Virus record (IMG/VR): IMGVR_UViG_3300020469_003527
Coordinates: 1-56,290 of that record
Source of the DNA: a virus
Length of the DNA stretch: 56,290 bases
Strand: one strand, 5' to 3'
Part shown: positions 23,968 through 33,745 of the stretch, in pieces
How the letters are laid out: each line of letters begins with the position of its first letter
How positions within the stretch are numbered: position 1 is the first letter of the stretch
Program-made: the position numbers and the translations under genes
Notes under the pieces: generated by a model
The model's input: the letters and a program-made list of their open reading frames with translations, nothing else
What the model was told of the DNA's origin: nothing
The model's database searches: none

Positions 23968-24986
23968 TTACTCTCCCATCTTTGAAATTCTAGCAAACCT
24001 CTAGGAGAAGAAAACGTGTTTTTATTTATTATATCAATAATTTCTTTTTTTGTTCTATTCTGCATAATCATTTCATTTATATCTTTTTCTACAATAGATT
24101 TAGGCCAAATGCATATTTTTATATTTCCTAAAAGTGACCATCTCATTTGACCTCGTATATTAGCATTTCTACGCTCATTATCGTAAATAAGAACTAACTT
24201 TTCTTTTGGTAAATGATTTATCGCACTTTTCAAATTTGCATTTCCAACAGCAATAGAGTTATCTAAAAACATACTATCAAAACAGCCTTCAGTTACATAG
24301 ATTGTTTCATCTTTGTTAATCTTATTCAAATTGAAAAGCATAGGAGAATTATCTTTAATTCTCACTACTATATATCTTAGTAAGAGTTTCTCTCCTCTAA
24401 TCGCTCTTGCAGTAACACCCACTAAATTTTCATTTTCATCATAAAAAGGAAACACTATTCTAGGCTCATTTGTATGAATCTTACCTTTGTAATCGTCAGA
24501 TAACTGTGAAAGTTTAGAGGCATCATCTACAAAAAATAAAGAGTCAATCTTATCTTGAGGAATTTTTCTAAGTTTCAAATATACAATAGCTTCATGGTCT
24601 TCTGGTAGTTTAGACATCGGAAATAAAACTTTATTGTAGGTATCTTTAGAATCAAATCTAACAGGCTTGAATGTATAGTTATATTTCTTATGAGGCTTCA
24701 CTCCTATTTCTCCAGATTTATATCTGTCTACGCAGTATTTTCTATATAAAATAGGGTCTAAAAATTTTATAAGATTGCCAAAAGACATACTTGCTTGACA
24801 ATTATGACATTTATAGAAAAATGCATTTTTCCTCTCAAACAAATATCCTCTAGCTTTATTCTTGTGTTTTTTACTGTCGCCACAGATAGGGCAACGAAAA
24901 TTATATAAGCAGTTTGATTTTCTTTTAAATTTATCTAATCTAAAAGCAATATCGTGAACATACTGTCTATCTAAAATCGCACTCAT
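23961..24986 (-). CDS. DNA primase, T4 gp61 type
   Basis: 341 residues with an N-terminal zinc-binding domain (CPICGDSKKHKNKARG and YKCHNCQAS, two CxxC pairs) and a Toprim domain: DETIYVTEGCFDSMFLD supplies the Glu and KLVLIYDNERRN the DxD-like acidic residues. It makes RNA primers on the lagging strand with the gp41-type helicase encoded at 36.4 kb. It is placed directly upstream of thyX. Confidence 0.9.
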   Translation of the reverse strand: MSAILDRQYVHDIAFRLDKFKRKSNCLYNFRCPICGDSKKHKNKARGYLFERKNAFFYKCHNCQASMSFGNLIKFLDPILYRKYCVDRYKSGEIGVKPHKKYNYTFKPVRFDSKDTYNKVLFPMSKLPEDHEAIVYLKLRKIPQDKIDSLFFVDDASKLSQLSDDYKGKIHTNEPRIVFPFYDENENLVGVTARAIRGEKLLLRYIVVRIKDNSPMLFNLNKINKDETIYVTEGCFDSMFLDNSIAVGNANLKSAINHLPKEKLVLIYDNERRNANIRGQMRWSLLGNIKICIWPKSIVEKDINEMIMQNRTKKEIIDIINKNTFSSPRGLLEFQRWESNC

Positions 24987-25037
24987 GGAAACTCCTATAG
25001 AATCATACTATATTCTACTAGATATTATAGATGTCTG

Positions 25038-25460
25038 TCAAATGTATTTTTGTGCCATACTAATTAAATATCCAAATAATATAGCACCGCCAACTACCAT
25101 CCACTTCCATTTTTCAAGTTCTGAAACTCTACTAACTAGTGCTTTTTTCATCTCTTTCATTTCGTCCATTCCACAAGTATGAGCCTGTCTAATTTCTTTT
25201 CTCAACTCATCTTTATTATCTTCTGTAATTTTTCTATAATCTTCAAATTTCTGAAAAAGTACATCAATTAAAGACTGTAACTGTTTGTCTGTATTATCTT
25301 GTTTTTCTAGTTTAGCTTCGTGTACGGCAACTATCTTTGATAAGTTTGTAGAAACCTCTCCTAACTTATCAATTGTAGTGTCTAACTTTGTGAATATACT
25401 TGAAATTTGACTTACGTCCCTTTTCAACAGTTCTAAGTCTGTTTTTAAATCATCTGACAT
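25038..25460 (-). CDS. Coiled-coil protein with C-terminal membrane anchor
   Basis: 140 residues, long heptad-rich helices (KTDLELLKRDVSQISSIF through the DELRKEIRQAH region), then MVVGGAILFGYLISMAQ as a C-terminal membrane helix. This is the plan of XhlA-like and related phage membrane-associated proteins encoded next to spanins or holins. It follows the Rz1-like lipoprotein gene by four bases, so a lysis-related role is reasonable but not shown. Confidence 0.65.
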   Translation of the reverse strand: MSDDLKTDLELLKRDVSQISSIFTKLDTTIDKLGEVSTNLSKIVAVHEAKLEKQDNTDKQLQSLIDVLFQKFEDYRKITEDNKDELRKEIRQAHTCGMDEMKEMKKALVSRVSELEKWKWMVVGGAILFGYLISMAQKYI

Positions 25461-25464
25461 TTCC

Positions 25465-25758
25465 CTATTCCTTGATAGTTTCTATAAGTTTATCGTGTCT
25501 AATTGCACATTCATTATATTGAACCATCAAGTCTGTAGTATATCGAATCAAATCTCCCATATTAGATTCTTGAGATATTGAATCTATAGCATCACATCTA
25601 GTAGCTAAGTTTTGAGGCACTTTAGCAGTCTTCATATTAGGAGCGTATGCTTTTTGAACTGGCATCATACCACAACCAGTTATTCCTAAAAAAAATCCTA
25701 TTAGTATTAACACCCAAAAAAACTTAACTAGTATATTTCTTTGTTTTTCTTTATTCAT
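25465..25758 (-). CDS. Rz1-like outer-membrane spanin lipoprotein
   Basis: 97 residues with a lipoprotein signal peptide: basic start, hydrophobic core VLILIGFFLGITG, lipobox cysteine Cys29. The mature part has the short, proline-containing VPQNLATRCD motif frequent in o-spanins and a second cysteine in NECAIRH. It lies directly downstream of the Rz-like gene (ATGA overlap), the usual arrangement of a two-component spanin. Confidence 0.7.
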   Translation of the reverse strand: MNKEKQRNILVKFFWVLILIGFFLGITGCGMMPVQKAYAPNMKTAKVPQNLATRCDAIDSISQESNMGDLIRYTTDLMVQYNECAIRHDKLIETIKE

Positions 25759-26207
25759 TGTTTTCTAAACTTCTTCAAATATTCTTTAGGTCTGAGTATA
25801 TTTATCTTTCTATCTTTGTTCATATCTTTCGCTTTCTCATTTAAAACATCAAAATCCAAAGTTTCTAATCCTCTATCAAAGTTTAACTCTTCTATAGTAT
25901 TTCTAACTAAATTTATACCTGAAGGTGGAATTACACATTGTTTATATACTGTTTTTTCTACTTCTTTTTCAACAGTCTTATAAATGACTTTAACTTTTCT
26001 TTTTTGTGTTTTTAATTTTTCTTCATATTCCATTGATATCAAGGCTCGTCTTTCTTCCTCTTTATCTAATTCAAGTTCATATTCTGCGGCAAGGTTTGCT
26101 CTAGCTTCTGCCTCTAAAGCGGAATTGAATTTCCAACCAGCACCAAAAGACCCTACTATCATTATTCCAAATAGTATTGCTTTCCAATGTGTAATTAAAA
26201 ATAACAT
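25755..26207 (-). CDS. Rz-like inner-membrane spanin
   Basis: 150 residues from ATG 26207, which overlaps the upstream stop (TGATG); a TTG one codon earlier is in frame. One N-terminal membrane helix (WKAILFGIMIVGSFGAGW) is followed by a long coiled coil and a periplasmic VYKQCVIPPSGINLVRNTI segment; the 'C-x-P-x-x-G' ending of the coiled coil is characteristic of Rz proteins. With the adjacent lipoprotein it would fuse inner and outer membranes at lysis, implying a Gram-negative host. Confidence 0.75.
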   Translation of the reverse strand: MLFLITHWKAILFGIMIVGSFGAGWKFNSALEAEARANLAAEYELELDKEEERRALISMEYEEKLKTQKRKVKVIYKTVEKEVEKTVYKQCVIPPSGINLVRNTIEELNFDRGLETLDFDVLNEKAKDMNKDRKINILRPKEYLKKFRKQ

Positions 26208-26359
26208 CAATCAGGCCTGTGATAATCTTTTGGAGGTGAAGAAGGTGGTCCGTCATCTTTTAACCACTCTTTTACTTTATTTACAAAAGTTTCTGCCCAA
26301 GCGGGTTTATAAAACCAAGCAAGTATTATACCTGATACTAATCCTACTAACCACTCCAT
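26207..26359 (-). CDS. 50-residue single-helix membrane protein
   Basis: The ORF starts MEWLVGLVSGIILAWFYKPA (one membrane helix with tryptophans at its ends) and finishes in a proline-rich polar tail DDGPPSSPPKDYHRPD. AGGAG precedes the ATG. Its stop overlaps the Rz-like start, putting it at the head of a lysis-like cassette, where a holin or pinholin is often encoded. No sequence motif proves that. Confidence 0.6.
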   Translation of the reverse strand: MEWLVGLVSGIILAWFYKPAWAETFVNKVKEWLKDDGPPSSPPKDYHRPD

Positions 26360-26368
26360 ATATATCTC

Positions 26369-28240
26369 CTAAACTTTAAGTTTTAAATCTCTAGTCATGA
26401 AGTTTTTCTTTCTCATAACAGTTTTAGCAATTAAATCTAACTCTTTTGTTCTTCTATTTAAATTTAGAACGAACGGCATATTTATATCTGTTTTCATATC
26501 ATTTACAACAGCTTCAGCATCATCTCCTAAAGATGCTATTTTTTTTCCATATTTCTCATATGTTTTTTTAAACAAACTTGCAAGTTCTTGAATAGTTATA
26601 TCTTTTTTATTTCGCATATCATTAACTCTATCTAGAAAATGTCTAGTAAATTCTATATCAATACCTACAGCTTTGAAAAGCCTATCAGCGTAAGATTCAA
26701 CTTTATCTAAATCTGACCTAGTAATGTCTTCTGTTACTTGTTCTTTTACTTGTTTTTTAGAATGATATGAGATTTCGGGGTCAGCATCTCCAGACTCATC
26801 TGGCCACCAATTGACACTAAATTTTTTCCCCATGTTAAATATCTTACTCATATCTAATATTCTTTTTTCATATTCTTTTTTGCTCGGCTTTACTCTACCA
26901 GCAACAACATCTAGAACATAGTTTAATGTTACTGCGTTTGCTGTGAGAGAACCACATCTTGCACCTGCTTCACCTTTTAAATAATCTATCATTATAGATT
27001 CACTACTTTTAGCCATATCTTCTGCAAATTCATGAGGAACTTTTACATCAACATAACAGTATACAAAATCGTAATGAGGAGCAGGAGACCCGTGCAATAT
27101 ATATTCATCTCTTACTACTATTCTTTTAAATCCATCTTTGTTGTGCCAAACTACTTGTTTGTTTGTAAGTTCGTCTGGTTTTCCAAAAGTCTTTGTTAAG
27201 TGTTGTGCAAATTTTACAGGCTGTTCATGTTCCCATTGACTATATAATGAATTGTCTTCATTCATTTTTTTAGTCTTCTTTTTCATAGAATTTATAAATT
27301 TTCTGTAAATAGAAGAAGCGGCAACTTTACCCATAACTTTTGCTCTTTGCTCCATAGCTATTGCGGCTTGTATTTTATGAGCGTGAGTTCTTCCACTAGA
27401 TTTTATTTTTTTCACGCTATCTTCAGCATCTTCTTTAGTAGCAAATTTCAATCCTTTTATTGTTCCTTTAGGATTTTCGTCTGTATATAAGTCTGAGTGT
27501 TTATCTGAGTTAGCTGGTTGTCCTTTTTTTTTAGGGATTCTAGGATTTGATTCTTCAAATATACTACTTCTTCCATATCTTAGAAAAATCATACCTCCAG
27601 TTTTTTCGTCTTGAAGTATAATAGGTTTTTTAGGATATTTTAGACCATACTCTCTTATCGCTAATCCAATTTCATCATTACCTACATATTTTTCATATCT
27701 CACATATTTCTTTTTTCCTAGTCTAGCTTTTTTCATTAAGTCGCTAGAAACTACAAAAGTAGTTGTGTTAGCAAATTTACCTCTTCTTATCAGTTTATTT
27801 TGTGCTTTTTTACCTACTGGAGGATCATCACCTAAACCTGCAACTTGACCAGAACCAGCCACATTTGCAATTTCTTCATTTTTATATTTCTCTGACCACT
27901 TTTCAGTTAGGTATCTTTTTTTGTAAAAATCTAAAAATTTTTCTTTAATATTTTCTTCTGTGAGAGTATCTTGCTCTCTTAAAAGAAGTAAAGCGGCGGC
28001 ATATGATGCAAGTTTTGTTTTTCCAAAAGGTATCGTGCCCAAAACATTTTTAAGTTTTAGCATTAAATTATCAAACTTTGTATAGGAATCTTTTTGCTCT
28101 TGACTTCTACTGCTACGTTTTACAATGATTTTACCATTTTTATCAATCACACCTGTTTTATATGCTTCCCAATTCTCATAAGGCGTTGTCAATATTCTTA
28201 GGATTCTGTATACAATGTAAAGGTCTACTAAATTTGCCAT
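26369..28240 (-). CDS. Large conserved phage protein, probably virion-associated
   Basis: 623 residues. The N-terminus (MANLVDLYIVYRILRILTTP, then YKTGVIDKNGKIIVKR) and the middle (IPFGKTKLASYAAALLLLRE) match a protein recurrent in marine T4-like phages near structural genes. A C-terminal domain, FTRHFLDRVNDMRNKKDITI then INMPFVLNLNRRTKELDL and AKTVMRKKNFMT, recurs in several such proteins. The protein is Lys-rich and lacks recognised enzymatic motifs, and it contains one VKEQVTEDI-type acidic linker. A head or neck component or an ejected protein is possible. Confidence 0.65.
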   Translation of the reverse strand: MANLVDLYIVYRILRILTTPYENWEAYKTGVIDKNGKIIVKRSSRSQEQKDSYTKFDNLMLKLKNVLGTIPFGKTKLASYAAALLLLREQDTLTEENIKEKFLDFYKKRYLTEKWSEKYKNEEIANVAGSGQVAGLGDDPPVGKKAQNKLIRRGKFANTTTFVVSSDLMKKARLGKKKYVRYEKYVGNDEIGLAIREYGLKYPKKPIILQDEKTGGMIFLRYGRSSIFEESNPRIPKKKGQPANSDKHSDLYTDENPKGTIKGLKFATKEDAEDSVKKIKSSGRTHAHKIQAAIAMEQRAKVMGKVAASSIYRKFINSMKKKTKKMNEDNSLYSQWEHEQPVKFAQHLTKTFGKPDELTNKQVVWHNKDGFKRIVVRDEYILHGSPAPHYDFVYCYVDVKVPHEFAEDMAKSSESIMIDYLKGEAGARCGSLTANAVTLNYVLDVVAGRVKPSKKEYEKRILDMSKIFNMGKKFSVNWWPDESGDADPEISYHSKKQVKEQVTEDITRSDLDKVESYADRLFKAVGIDIEFTRHFLDRVNDMRNKKDITIQELASLFKKTYEKYGKKIASLGDDAEAVVNDMKTDINMPFVLNLNRRTKELDLIAKTVMRKKNFMTRDLKLKV

Positions 28241-28597
28241 CTATATTTTTTTCCTTAACCTTTTTAGTAATTCTTCATCATACTCTACATCATCATTCTC
28301 AATATATTTTAAGTGTATCAAAAAAGAGTTAATTACTGCTTTACTTTTTTTGTCAACTTTGTGATTTAAAATAGATGCCGTGGCTTCTACTCCGAAAACA
28401 TTAGAAAGTAATATTATATGATTTAATATCAATCTTTCTTTTAGTTCTCCTTTGTCAGAATATTTGTTTAGTAGTCTTTTTATGTATTGTATTTTTTTTA
28501 AATCATCTAAAAATTCAAGAATCGAAACACAGTTAGGATTCTTATAACTACTTACAACATATTCTTCAAAATTTTCATCACTTAATTTAACAATCAT
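28241..28597 (-). CDS. Conserved hypothetical phage protein
   Basis: 118 residues, helical, with the pattern NFEEYVVSSYKNPNCVSILE, FLDDLKKIQYIKRLLNKY and GELKERLILNHIILLSNVF. The same pattern is seen in small proteins next to the 623-residue gene in marine T4-like phages. No known function. It starts one base after the tail-fibre-like gene stop. Confidence 0.65.
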   Translation of the reverse strand: MIVKLSDENFEEYVVSSYKNPNCVSILEFLDDLKKIQYIKRLLNKYSDKGELKERLILNHIILLSNVFGVEATASILNHKVDKKSKAVINSFLIHLKYIENDDVEYDEELLKRLRKKI

Positions 28598-29134
28598 TTA
28601 AAATGTACTTAAACTTGCCCTCAATATTGCTGAAGAATTTACCGCTACATAAATGTAATTAGTGTCCCAAGTAATTGTTCCTACTCCTAAACCTATACTT
28701 GAATTGTCTCCATTTGCAGGCGTTTGTGCTGTTCTAACACGAATAGAATTAGAATTTATATCTAACGCTGAAGTAGGAGCATTTGTTCTTATTCCTACTC
28801 TATCATTACCAGCATCAACATATATCATATTTTCATCATTATTTGATTCTACTCTTGTATCAGAATCTCCACCATCTTCATTTACAACCATTCCAGTTTG
28901 AACCATCATTAAGTTTGATGTATCTACTGTTAGATATGAAGATGCTATAGTTGAATTTCCTGTAGCACCAAAGTCCATAGTAGAAAAACTTGTTTGTGAA
29001 GTTGCTCCAAAAATATCTTCTAGTTCTATTTTTTTACTTACAGGAGTTCCACCTGGATCATCAATAACTAACAGCACATCGGTGTTAGCGACTGCTGTTA
29101 GTTGCGAAAGTTGAGTTACTTTTTTATCTGCCAT
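28598..29134 (-). CDS. Tail-fibre-like or other virion surface protein
   Basis: 178 residues. The N-terminus MADKKVTQLSQLTAVANTDV is the classic start of phage tail-fibre or collar proteins (D-x-K-x-x-x-L-x-A), followed by a PVSKKIELEDIFG segment. The rest is Asn/Ser/Thr-rich with beta-repeat character and a VGIRTNAPTSALDINSN stretch typical of fibre shafts. A good ribosome-binding site (AGGAG) precedes the ATG. Confidence 0.65.
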   Translation of the reverse strand: MADKKVTQLSQLTAVANTDVLLVIDDPGGTPVSKKIELEDIFGATSQTSFSTMDFGATGNSTIASSYLTVDTSNLMMVQTGMVVNEDGGDSDTRVESNNDENMIYVDAGNDRVGIRTNAPTSALDINSNSIRVRTAQTPANGDNSSIGLGVGTITWDTNYIYVAVNSSAILRASLSTF

Positions 29135-29205
29135 TTATTTCTCCTATTCTATAAACCGAATTTAATCGGAATGCTAATCCTGGGATTCAGGCCACTAAAT
29201 TAAAA

Positions 29206-29682
29206 TTAAGAATCTTCTAATACTGCATCATCTTCAGCATCGCCAGATACGTTAAGAACGCACAAAGGCTCTACTTTATATCTAGTTGTTCCATGCATGT
29301 CGCTATAACTTACATACCTGTTCCAACCTGGAGTGTTTAGTCCTCTACCAATATTGTTAGAGACAACTGCTTCTGCATCTGATACTCCATATATATTATT
29401 TGCGGCTACGTCTGCTCCTGTAACAAATTTTGGTGCAGGTTGAATAGACACAGCATGACCTGACAGATTAATTCCGTCATACGCTGTATCGACCACAAGT
29501 GCTGTAGCATTCGTAACTGATTCTACTTGCCTTCTTTCTGCTCCTAAAAGCATGACATCTTTAACTTCTACATTTGAACTTAAAGCCGTGCCACTACCAA
29601 TTACAATTGTAGGATTTGCTGAATTACTAACTGAAACTGTTCCTAATCCTGCAACTTTATCTGCTGTTCCCCAAAGTGCCAT
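29206..29682 (-). CDS. Virion structural protein candidate
   Basis: 158 residues starting MALWGTADKVAGLGTVSVSN, a start shared by structural proteins of marine T4-like phages. The sequence is Val/Ser/Asn-rich and beta-like, without catalytic motifs. A strong AAGGAG site precedes the ATG. The 71-base gap after it holds a small CCTG/CAGG stem but no convincing terminator. Confidence 0.6.
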   Translation of the reverse strand: MALWGTADKVAGLGTVSVSNSANPTIVIGSGTALSSNVEVKDVMLLGAERRQVESVTNATALVVDTAYDGINLSGHAVSIQPAPKFVTGADVAANNIYGVSDAEAVVSNNIGRGLNTPGWNRYVSYSDMHGTTRYKVEPLCVLNVSGDAEDDAVLEDS

Positions 29683-29716
29683 TTTTCTTTCTCCTTATTG
29701 TTTTTATTTTTACTAT

Positions 29717-30139
29717 TTATCTATTATCAGTTTTTAACTCAGGTTGTAAATTTATGGGTTCTTTTTTACCGCTTAATTTATCTCCATTTTTCACGGTTTT
29801 TTCTGTTTTAATTCCGTCAACTCTATTTTTCAGTCTATCGACAACTTTCTTCTGCGACCTCAATTTTCTTGCCAAACGCAGTTTTGCCGCCGCTTTTTTA
29901 ACCGCATCTTCATCAAGTTCAACTTCTTCTTTTAATTTTCTAAACTCTCTTTCTGTCATCTTTTTCATGTTTATTTCCATAACTCCTAGTTCATATCTTA
30001 AAGACCTAAGTTTAGTTTTTTTGAAACCATAGTAGTCTTCGGCAGGTTGAGGTTTTGTAATTTTTTTAGTGATGTTTTTCTTTGCCTTTTCAAACATAAC
30101 ATCTAACTGTTTAAAATAAGAATTTAAGTCGAAATCCAT
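29717..30139 (-). CDS. Basic protein with one VELDEA-type motif
   Basis: 140 residues, strongly charged. LRSLRYELGVMEINMKKMTE and FRKLKEEVELDEDAVKKAAA are followed by a Lys/Arg-rich C-terminus. The single EEVELDED motif matches the repeated motif of the two large genes upstream, so all three probably share processing or location. No catalytic motif. Confidence 0.6.
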   Translation of the reverse strand: MDFDLNSYFKQLDVMFEKAKKNITKKITKPQPAEDYYGFKKTKLRSLRYELGVMEINMKKMTEREFRKLKEEVELDEDAVKKAAAKLRLARKLRSQKKVVDRLKNRVDGIKTEKTVKNGDKLSGKKEPINLQPELKTDNR

Positions 30140-33100
30140 TTTTAATCCTTTTTAGCCATTTTAGTAGCGACTGCATACATAACTTGTTTGCCTTTACCAG
30201 GATATCTCTTTTCAAAATCTGCCGCTTTGTCTTTTAAAGACATTACTATTTTTTCTTTTTTATTTTCTTCTCCTGGTGTAAGAGTTCTTTCAGATTTAGT
30301 CTTTCCGCTATCCATTTTATTCAAGTGCTTTTTAATTCTATCAGATTGACCTTTGTGCATTTTTGAAGCACCATCTAATTCACCAGCCATTTTTTCTAAA
30401 TCTAAATCATCTTTTACAATTCTTTTTTTCGCTCTATCAAGACCTGCAAATCTTTTAGATGTATTTACTGTTCCTGTAGAATGTTGTTTCTTCGCAATAT
30501 CTTTCATAGATTTTTTTGCATAACTTTTTGCTAAGTCTTTAGATATCTCGTCTATTTCTTTTTCTTCACAACCAGGTTTTACTTTTTTACGTTGTAAAGG
30601 AGTATTTCCCATATGTTTGTAATGATCAGGTTGACTTCCACGAACTCCAAGATTTACCTCAGTCTGTAAATCGCCTTTAGTTGCTAATTGCAAATCTAAT
30701 ATCTCTCCTTTTTTCCCTGACAATTCAATACCATTAGGAGTATCTTTTACTTTCAAACCAACTTGTTTTGCTAAAGCAATATACGATTGCTTTTGTTTAT
30801 TCGTTTTAAAACCTTTGATGACTCCTTTAGCTTCTTCTAAGTCTACTTCTTCTTTGAGTTTTTTAATTTGAGCATCAGAAAATTTAAATTTAGTTTTCAA
30901 AACTTTTTCTGCATCAGAAACAGACATTCCTCCTAGTAAAGCCTTTTTAGGATTCTTGACAGTATCAATTGCAATTTTCTTTTGATGTTTTTCTCCAACA
31001 CCTTCGTCAAATTTTATCACTTCTTTTACTTGAACACTTTCTACTTGGCCTCTGATTTTCAACAAGTCTGGAGCCTTATACTTATGTTTCATAATAAGTA
31101 TTCCTGATGCCTTAGTAGATACAAAAGGAACATCTGCTTTATATAATTTTTCTAATGCTTTTTTATTGCCTGAAATTGGGTCTAATATCTTATCTAATTT
31201 TTTTAAATTATCAAGACTTACTCTCTTTCCTCTAAGAGGTTCATATTTTTTTTGTAGCAACTTCATTTGAGCATCAGAGAACATTTCATCTACTTGTTCA
31301 ACCTCTTCAGCCCTACCAAGTTGTCTATTCATACTAAGTCTACCTTTAGCTTTGTCAATAGCTAAATCTCTTTTGTTGATTTTACTAGGAGAAGATGCAA
31401 TATCTTTAGAATGATAGTCTGCAACTCTCTTTGATAAATCTTTACCTGCTTTGCTTATATAACTCTTTAGCGTTTTTGATTTAAGTTCATCTACTTGTTC
31501 AGCTTCATCAACTTTAACTGCAAAATGTTGTTTAGTTCTTCCTATTCCTTTAATAAATTTGCCACCAACTTCTTTTGCTTTTTTACGAGCCTCAGCTTCG
31601 GTATCATATAGAAAAAGTTTTCCTTTCTTTTTTGCCTCATCAAGGTCAACTTCTTCTTTGAAGACATAGAATACACGACCAACTTTTCTTACACGACCGC
31701 CCATTTTTTTAGCAAAATTATCTGCTTGTGTTTTATTAGCAAATGTCTTGTCATATACTTCTTTACCCATAACCTTTGCCTCATCAAATTCGACTTCTTC
31801 TTTAAAACTCATTCCCATTTCTTTTCTGAGAGCCTGTATTTCTTTTTGAATTTTCTTTTGTGCAGGTGAATTAGGAACGGCTTTCAATGCTTTATTACCA
31901 AGTTTAAGAAGTTGTACTCTTTGTTCTGGTGTTCCTTTACCTCCAAAATGTTTGTCACTATCGTAGGCGTATTTTTTCCCACGAAAATTGCTTTTAGCTT
32001 CATCAAGTTCAACTTCTTCGTGTTTAGCTTTGTGCATAGTATCTAATTTATTGAAGAATTTTTTCTTTTCTTCAGGCGACAAGTCTCTCAAAGATTTTAT
32101 TCCCATCTTTGCCATGAGGCCTTTTACTTTTTCTTGATAGTCTTCAGAAACTTTTCTACTTGCTTCTATGATACTATCTGTTAATCCGAAATTACTTTTT
32201 GAAAACACGTTTATTCTCCTTAGTCTAAGTCTGAAACTGATTTGCCTTTTTCCCACATTTTACAAGACCAATACTTTGCTTTCCATTTAGGTCCTGGATC
32301 TGTATCGCAACCATGTCTTGCTCTAAAACTTTTTCTTCTTTCTGGGTCATCTCTTTTAATTTCCATATTTGGGTCACCAAAATTAACTTTTACAACTTTA
32401 CCTTTCGGACCCATTGTATATACAGAAAACTTTTTAGGACCTCCAGATGTTCTGAAAGGGTCGTTTAGTTTTACTTTTTTTCCTTGATATTCTGCTTCAG
32501 TTATTTCTTCTTCTTCCTCATATATCTTTTTCGCTCTTTGAGTACGAATATCATTTAACACGTTTAATACTGTATCTGCTGAATATTTTGCAGTTACTAA
32601 ATCAGGATTCTGCCCTGGTGTTTCTCTAGCGTAAGCGATTCTAGAAGCATCAGTTCCTAATTCTACTCGTTCATCAAGTTCCAGTTCTTCTTTCTTACTA
32701 CCTCTTACTTTATCAGCTAAGTCTTTATCAGCTTTGCCCCATGTTCCTTTGCCTTTTGTTATAAAAGAATTAACTCTTGCAAAAGCCCATTGCTGTTGAG
32801 ATGCTCCAGGTCTATGACCTCCTTTCCAAGCGGCCATTCCTCTATTGTAAACTTGTTTTAAAATACTGTAAGATATACCTGATTTTTCAGCTTTTTTAAC
32901 TAGACCTGCAATTTTAGATTCATTCATAATATTATGAAATTCTTGGTCAAACTTCTCTTCTTCAAGCATTTCTTCATAAATTGCTTCGACTTCTTCTTCT
33001 AGTTCGTAATCAAGTTCTAATTCTTCTAAACTTTCTCCAATATCGTCAGAGTTGTTTAAACCTTCAAACTCTAAATAATCTCTTACTGACTCTATATAAT

Positions 33101-33745
33101 CAGTAGCTTTAGCTATTTTTGAAAGAACCCATTGCTCAGGCTCCTCTTGCATATTCATAAACATCTCTTGCAAATCTTCTACATCTTGTTCTAAATTAGC
33201 AAGTTCAATTCTTGCCATACTTATACCATCAGTTGCAACTCCTTCATTGTAGTCTTCAGAAACCATCTTTGCTAGAATTCTAGCATCTACGTTAAAATAT
33301 TTTTTTGCAATTGCGGCGGCAGAAGATATAATAGCACTTTTAGGTTTTTTCTTTACTAAATCTTTTAATTCTTTTTGTGCTGATTTATACTGTGCTTTAT
33401 GAATTAAAGGACTTAATTTTTTAGTTATTCCAAAAGGATCTTCTTCTAATTTAGCTTCTTCTGTATACATGTTAAGTTCATATCTTTTATTATCAAGATT
33501 TGTAACTTGCACTTGAACTGCTTTTTTACCAGTCTTATCTAATAATCTGTAAGCATTCGCTTTACCTGAAGAAGGTCTTTTAGGTCCTGTCGCAACTTTT
33601 CTATCAATGTCTCTAGGATCAATTTCAATTTTATATTTCTTTTTCGCAAAATCATAAGCATGTTGCATAGCTGAAGAAAAATCTTTATGATAAAGTTCGT
33701 AACCTGTTCCAGATTTAGCCTCATCGACTTCAACTTCTTCTTTAG
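29900..33745 (-). repeat. Dispersed VELDEA acidic motif repeats across three genes
   Basis: A motif of the form E-E-V-[ED]-[LFV]-[DE]-E-[AG] recurs about a dozen times in the proteins encoded at 29717-30139, 30142-32208 and 32220-34235, at intervals of roughly 30-120 residues. DNA copies are visible on the plus strand as variants of ttcatcaagttcaacttctt, for example around 29908-29930, 31634-31657, 31778-31801, 31996-32019, 32668-32690 and 33718-33743. Synonymous variation between copies argues that the amino-acid motif, not the DNA, is selected. Confidence 0.8.
30142..32208 (-). CDS. VELDEA-repeat protein 1, candidate internal virion polyprotein
   Basis: 688 residues from the GTG at 32208, chosen because TAAGGAGAATAAAC places a Shine-Dalgarno after the previous stop; an in-frame ATG at 32256 lies inside the upstream gene. 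Short basic, Lys-rich modules are separated by a repeated acidic motif: EEVELDEAK, EEVEFDEAK, EEVDLDEAK, KVDEAEQVDE, EEVEQVDEM, VIKFDEGVG, EEVDLEEAK. The modules look like short alpha/beta units, for example KTQADNFAKKMGGRVRKVG. The L-x-E followed by Ala resembles the cleavage consensus of T4 prohead protease gp21, so the protein may be cut into internal head peptides. That is inference. Confidence 0.65.
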   Translation of the reverse strand: MFSKSNFGLTDSIIEASRKVSEDYQEKVKGLMAKMGIKSLRDLSPEEKKKFFNKLDTMHKAKHEEVELDEAKSNFRGKKYAYDSDKHFGGKGTPEQRVQLLKLGNKALKAVPNSPAQKKIQKEIQALRKEMGMSFKEEVEFDEAKVMGKEVYDKTFANKTQADNFAKKMGGRVRKVGRVFYVFKEEVDLDEAKKKGKLFLYDTEAEARKKAKEVGGKFIKGIGRTKQHFAVKVDEAEQVDELKSKTLKSYISKAGKDLSKRVADYHSKDIASSPSKINKRDLAIDKAKGRLSMNRQLGRAEEVEQVDEMFSDAQMKLLQKKYEPLRGKRVSLDNLKKLDKILDPISGNKKALEKLYKADVPFVSTKASGILIMKHKYKAPDLLKIRGQVESVQVKEVIKFDEGVGEKHQKKIAIDTVKNPKKALLGGMSVSDAEKVLKTKFKFSDAQIKKLKEEVDLEEAKGVIKGFKTNKQKQSYIALAKQVGLKVKDTPNGIELSGKKGEILDLQLATKGDLQTEVNLGVRGSQPDHYKHMGNTPLQRKKVKPGCEEKEIDEISKDLAKSYAKKSMKDIAKKQHSTGTVNTSKRFAGLDRAKKRIVKDDLDLEKMAGELDGASKMHKGQSDRIKKHLNKMDSGKTKSERTLTPGEENKKEKIVMSLKDKAADFEKRYPGKGKQVMYAVATKMAKKD

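Noticed and set aside
29135-29205. Terminator in the gap between virion-type genes
   Set aside because: Only a four-base stem (CCTG/CAGG) with no T-tract was visible.
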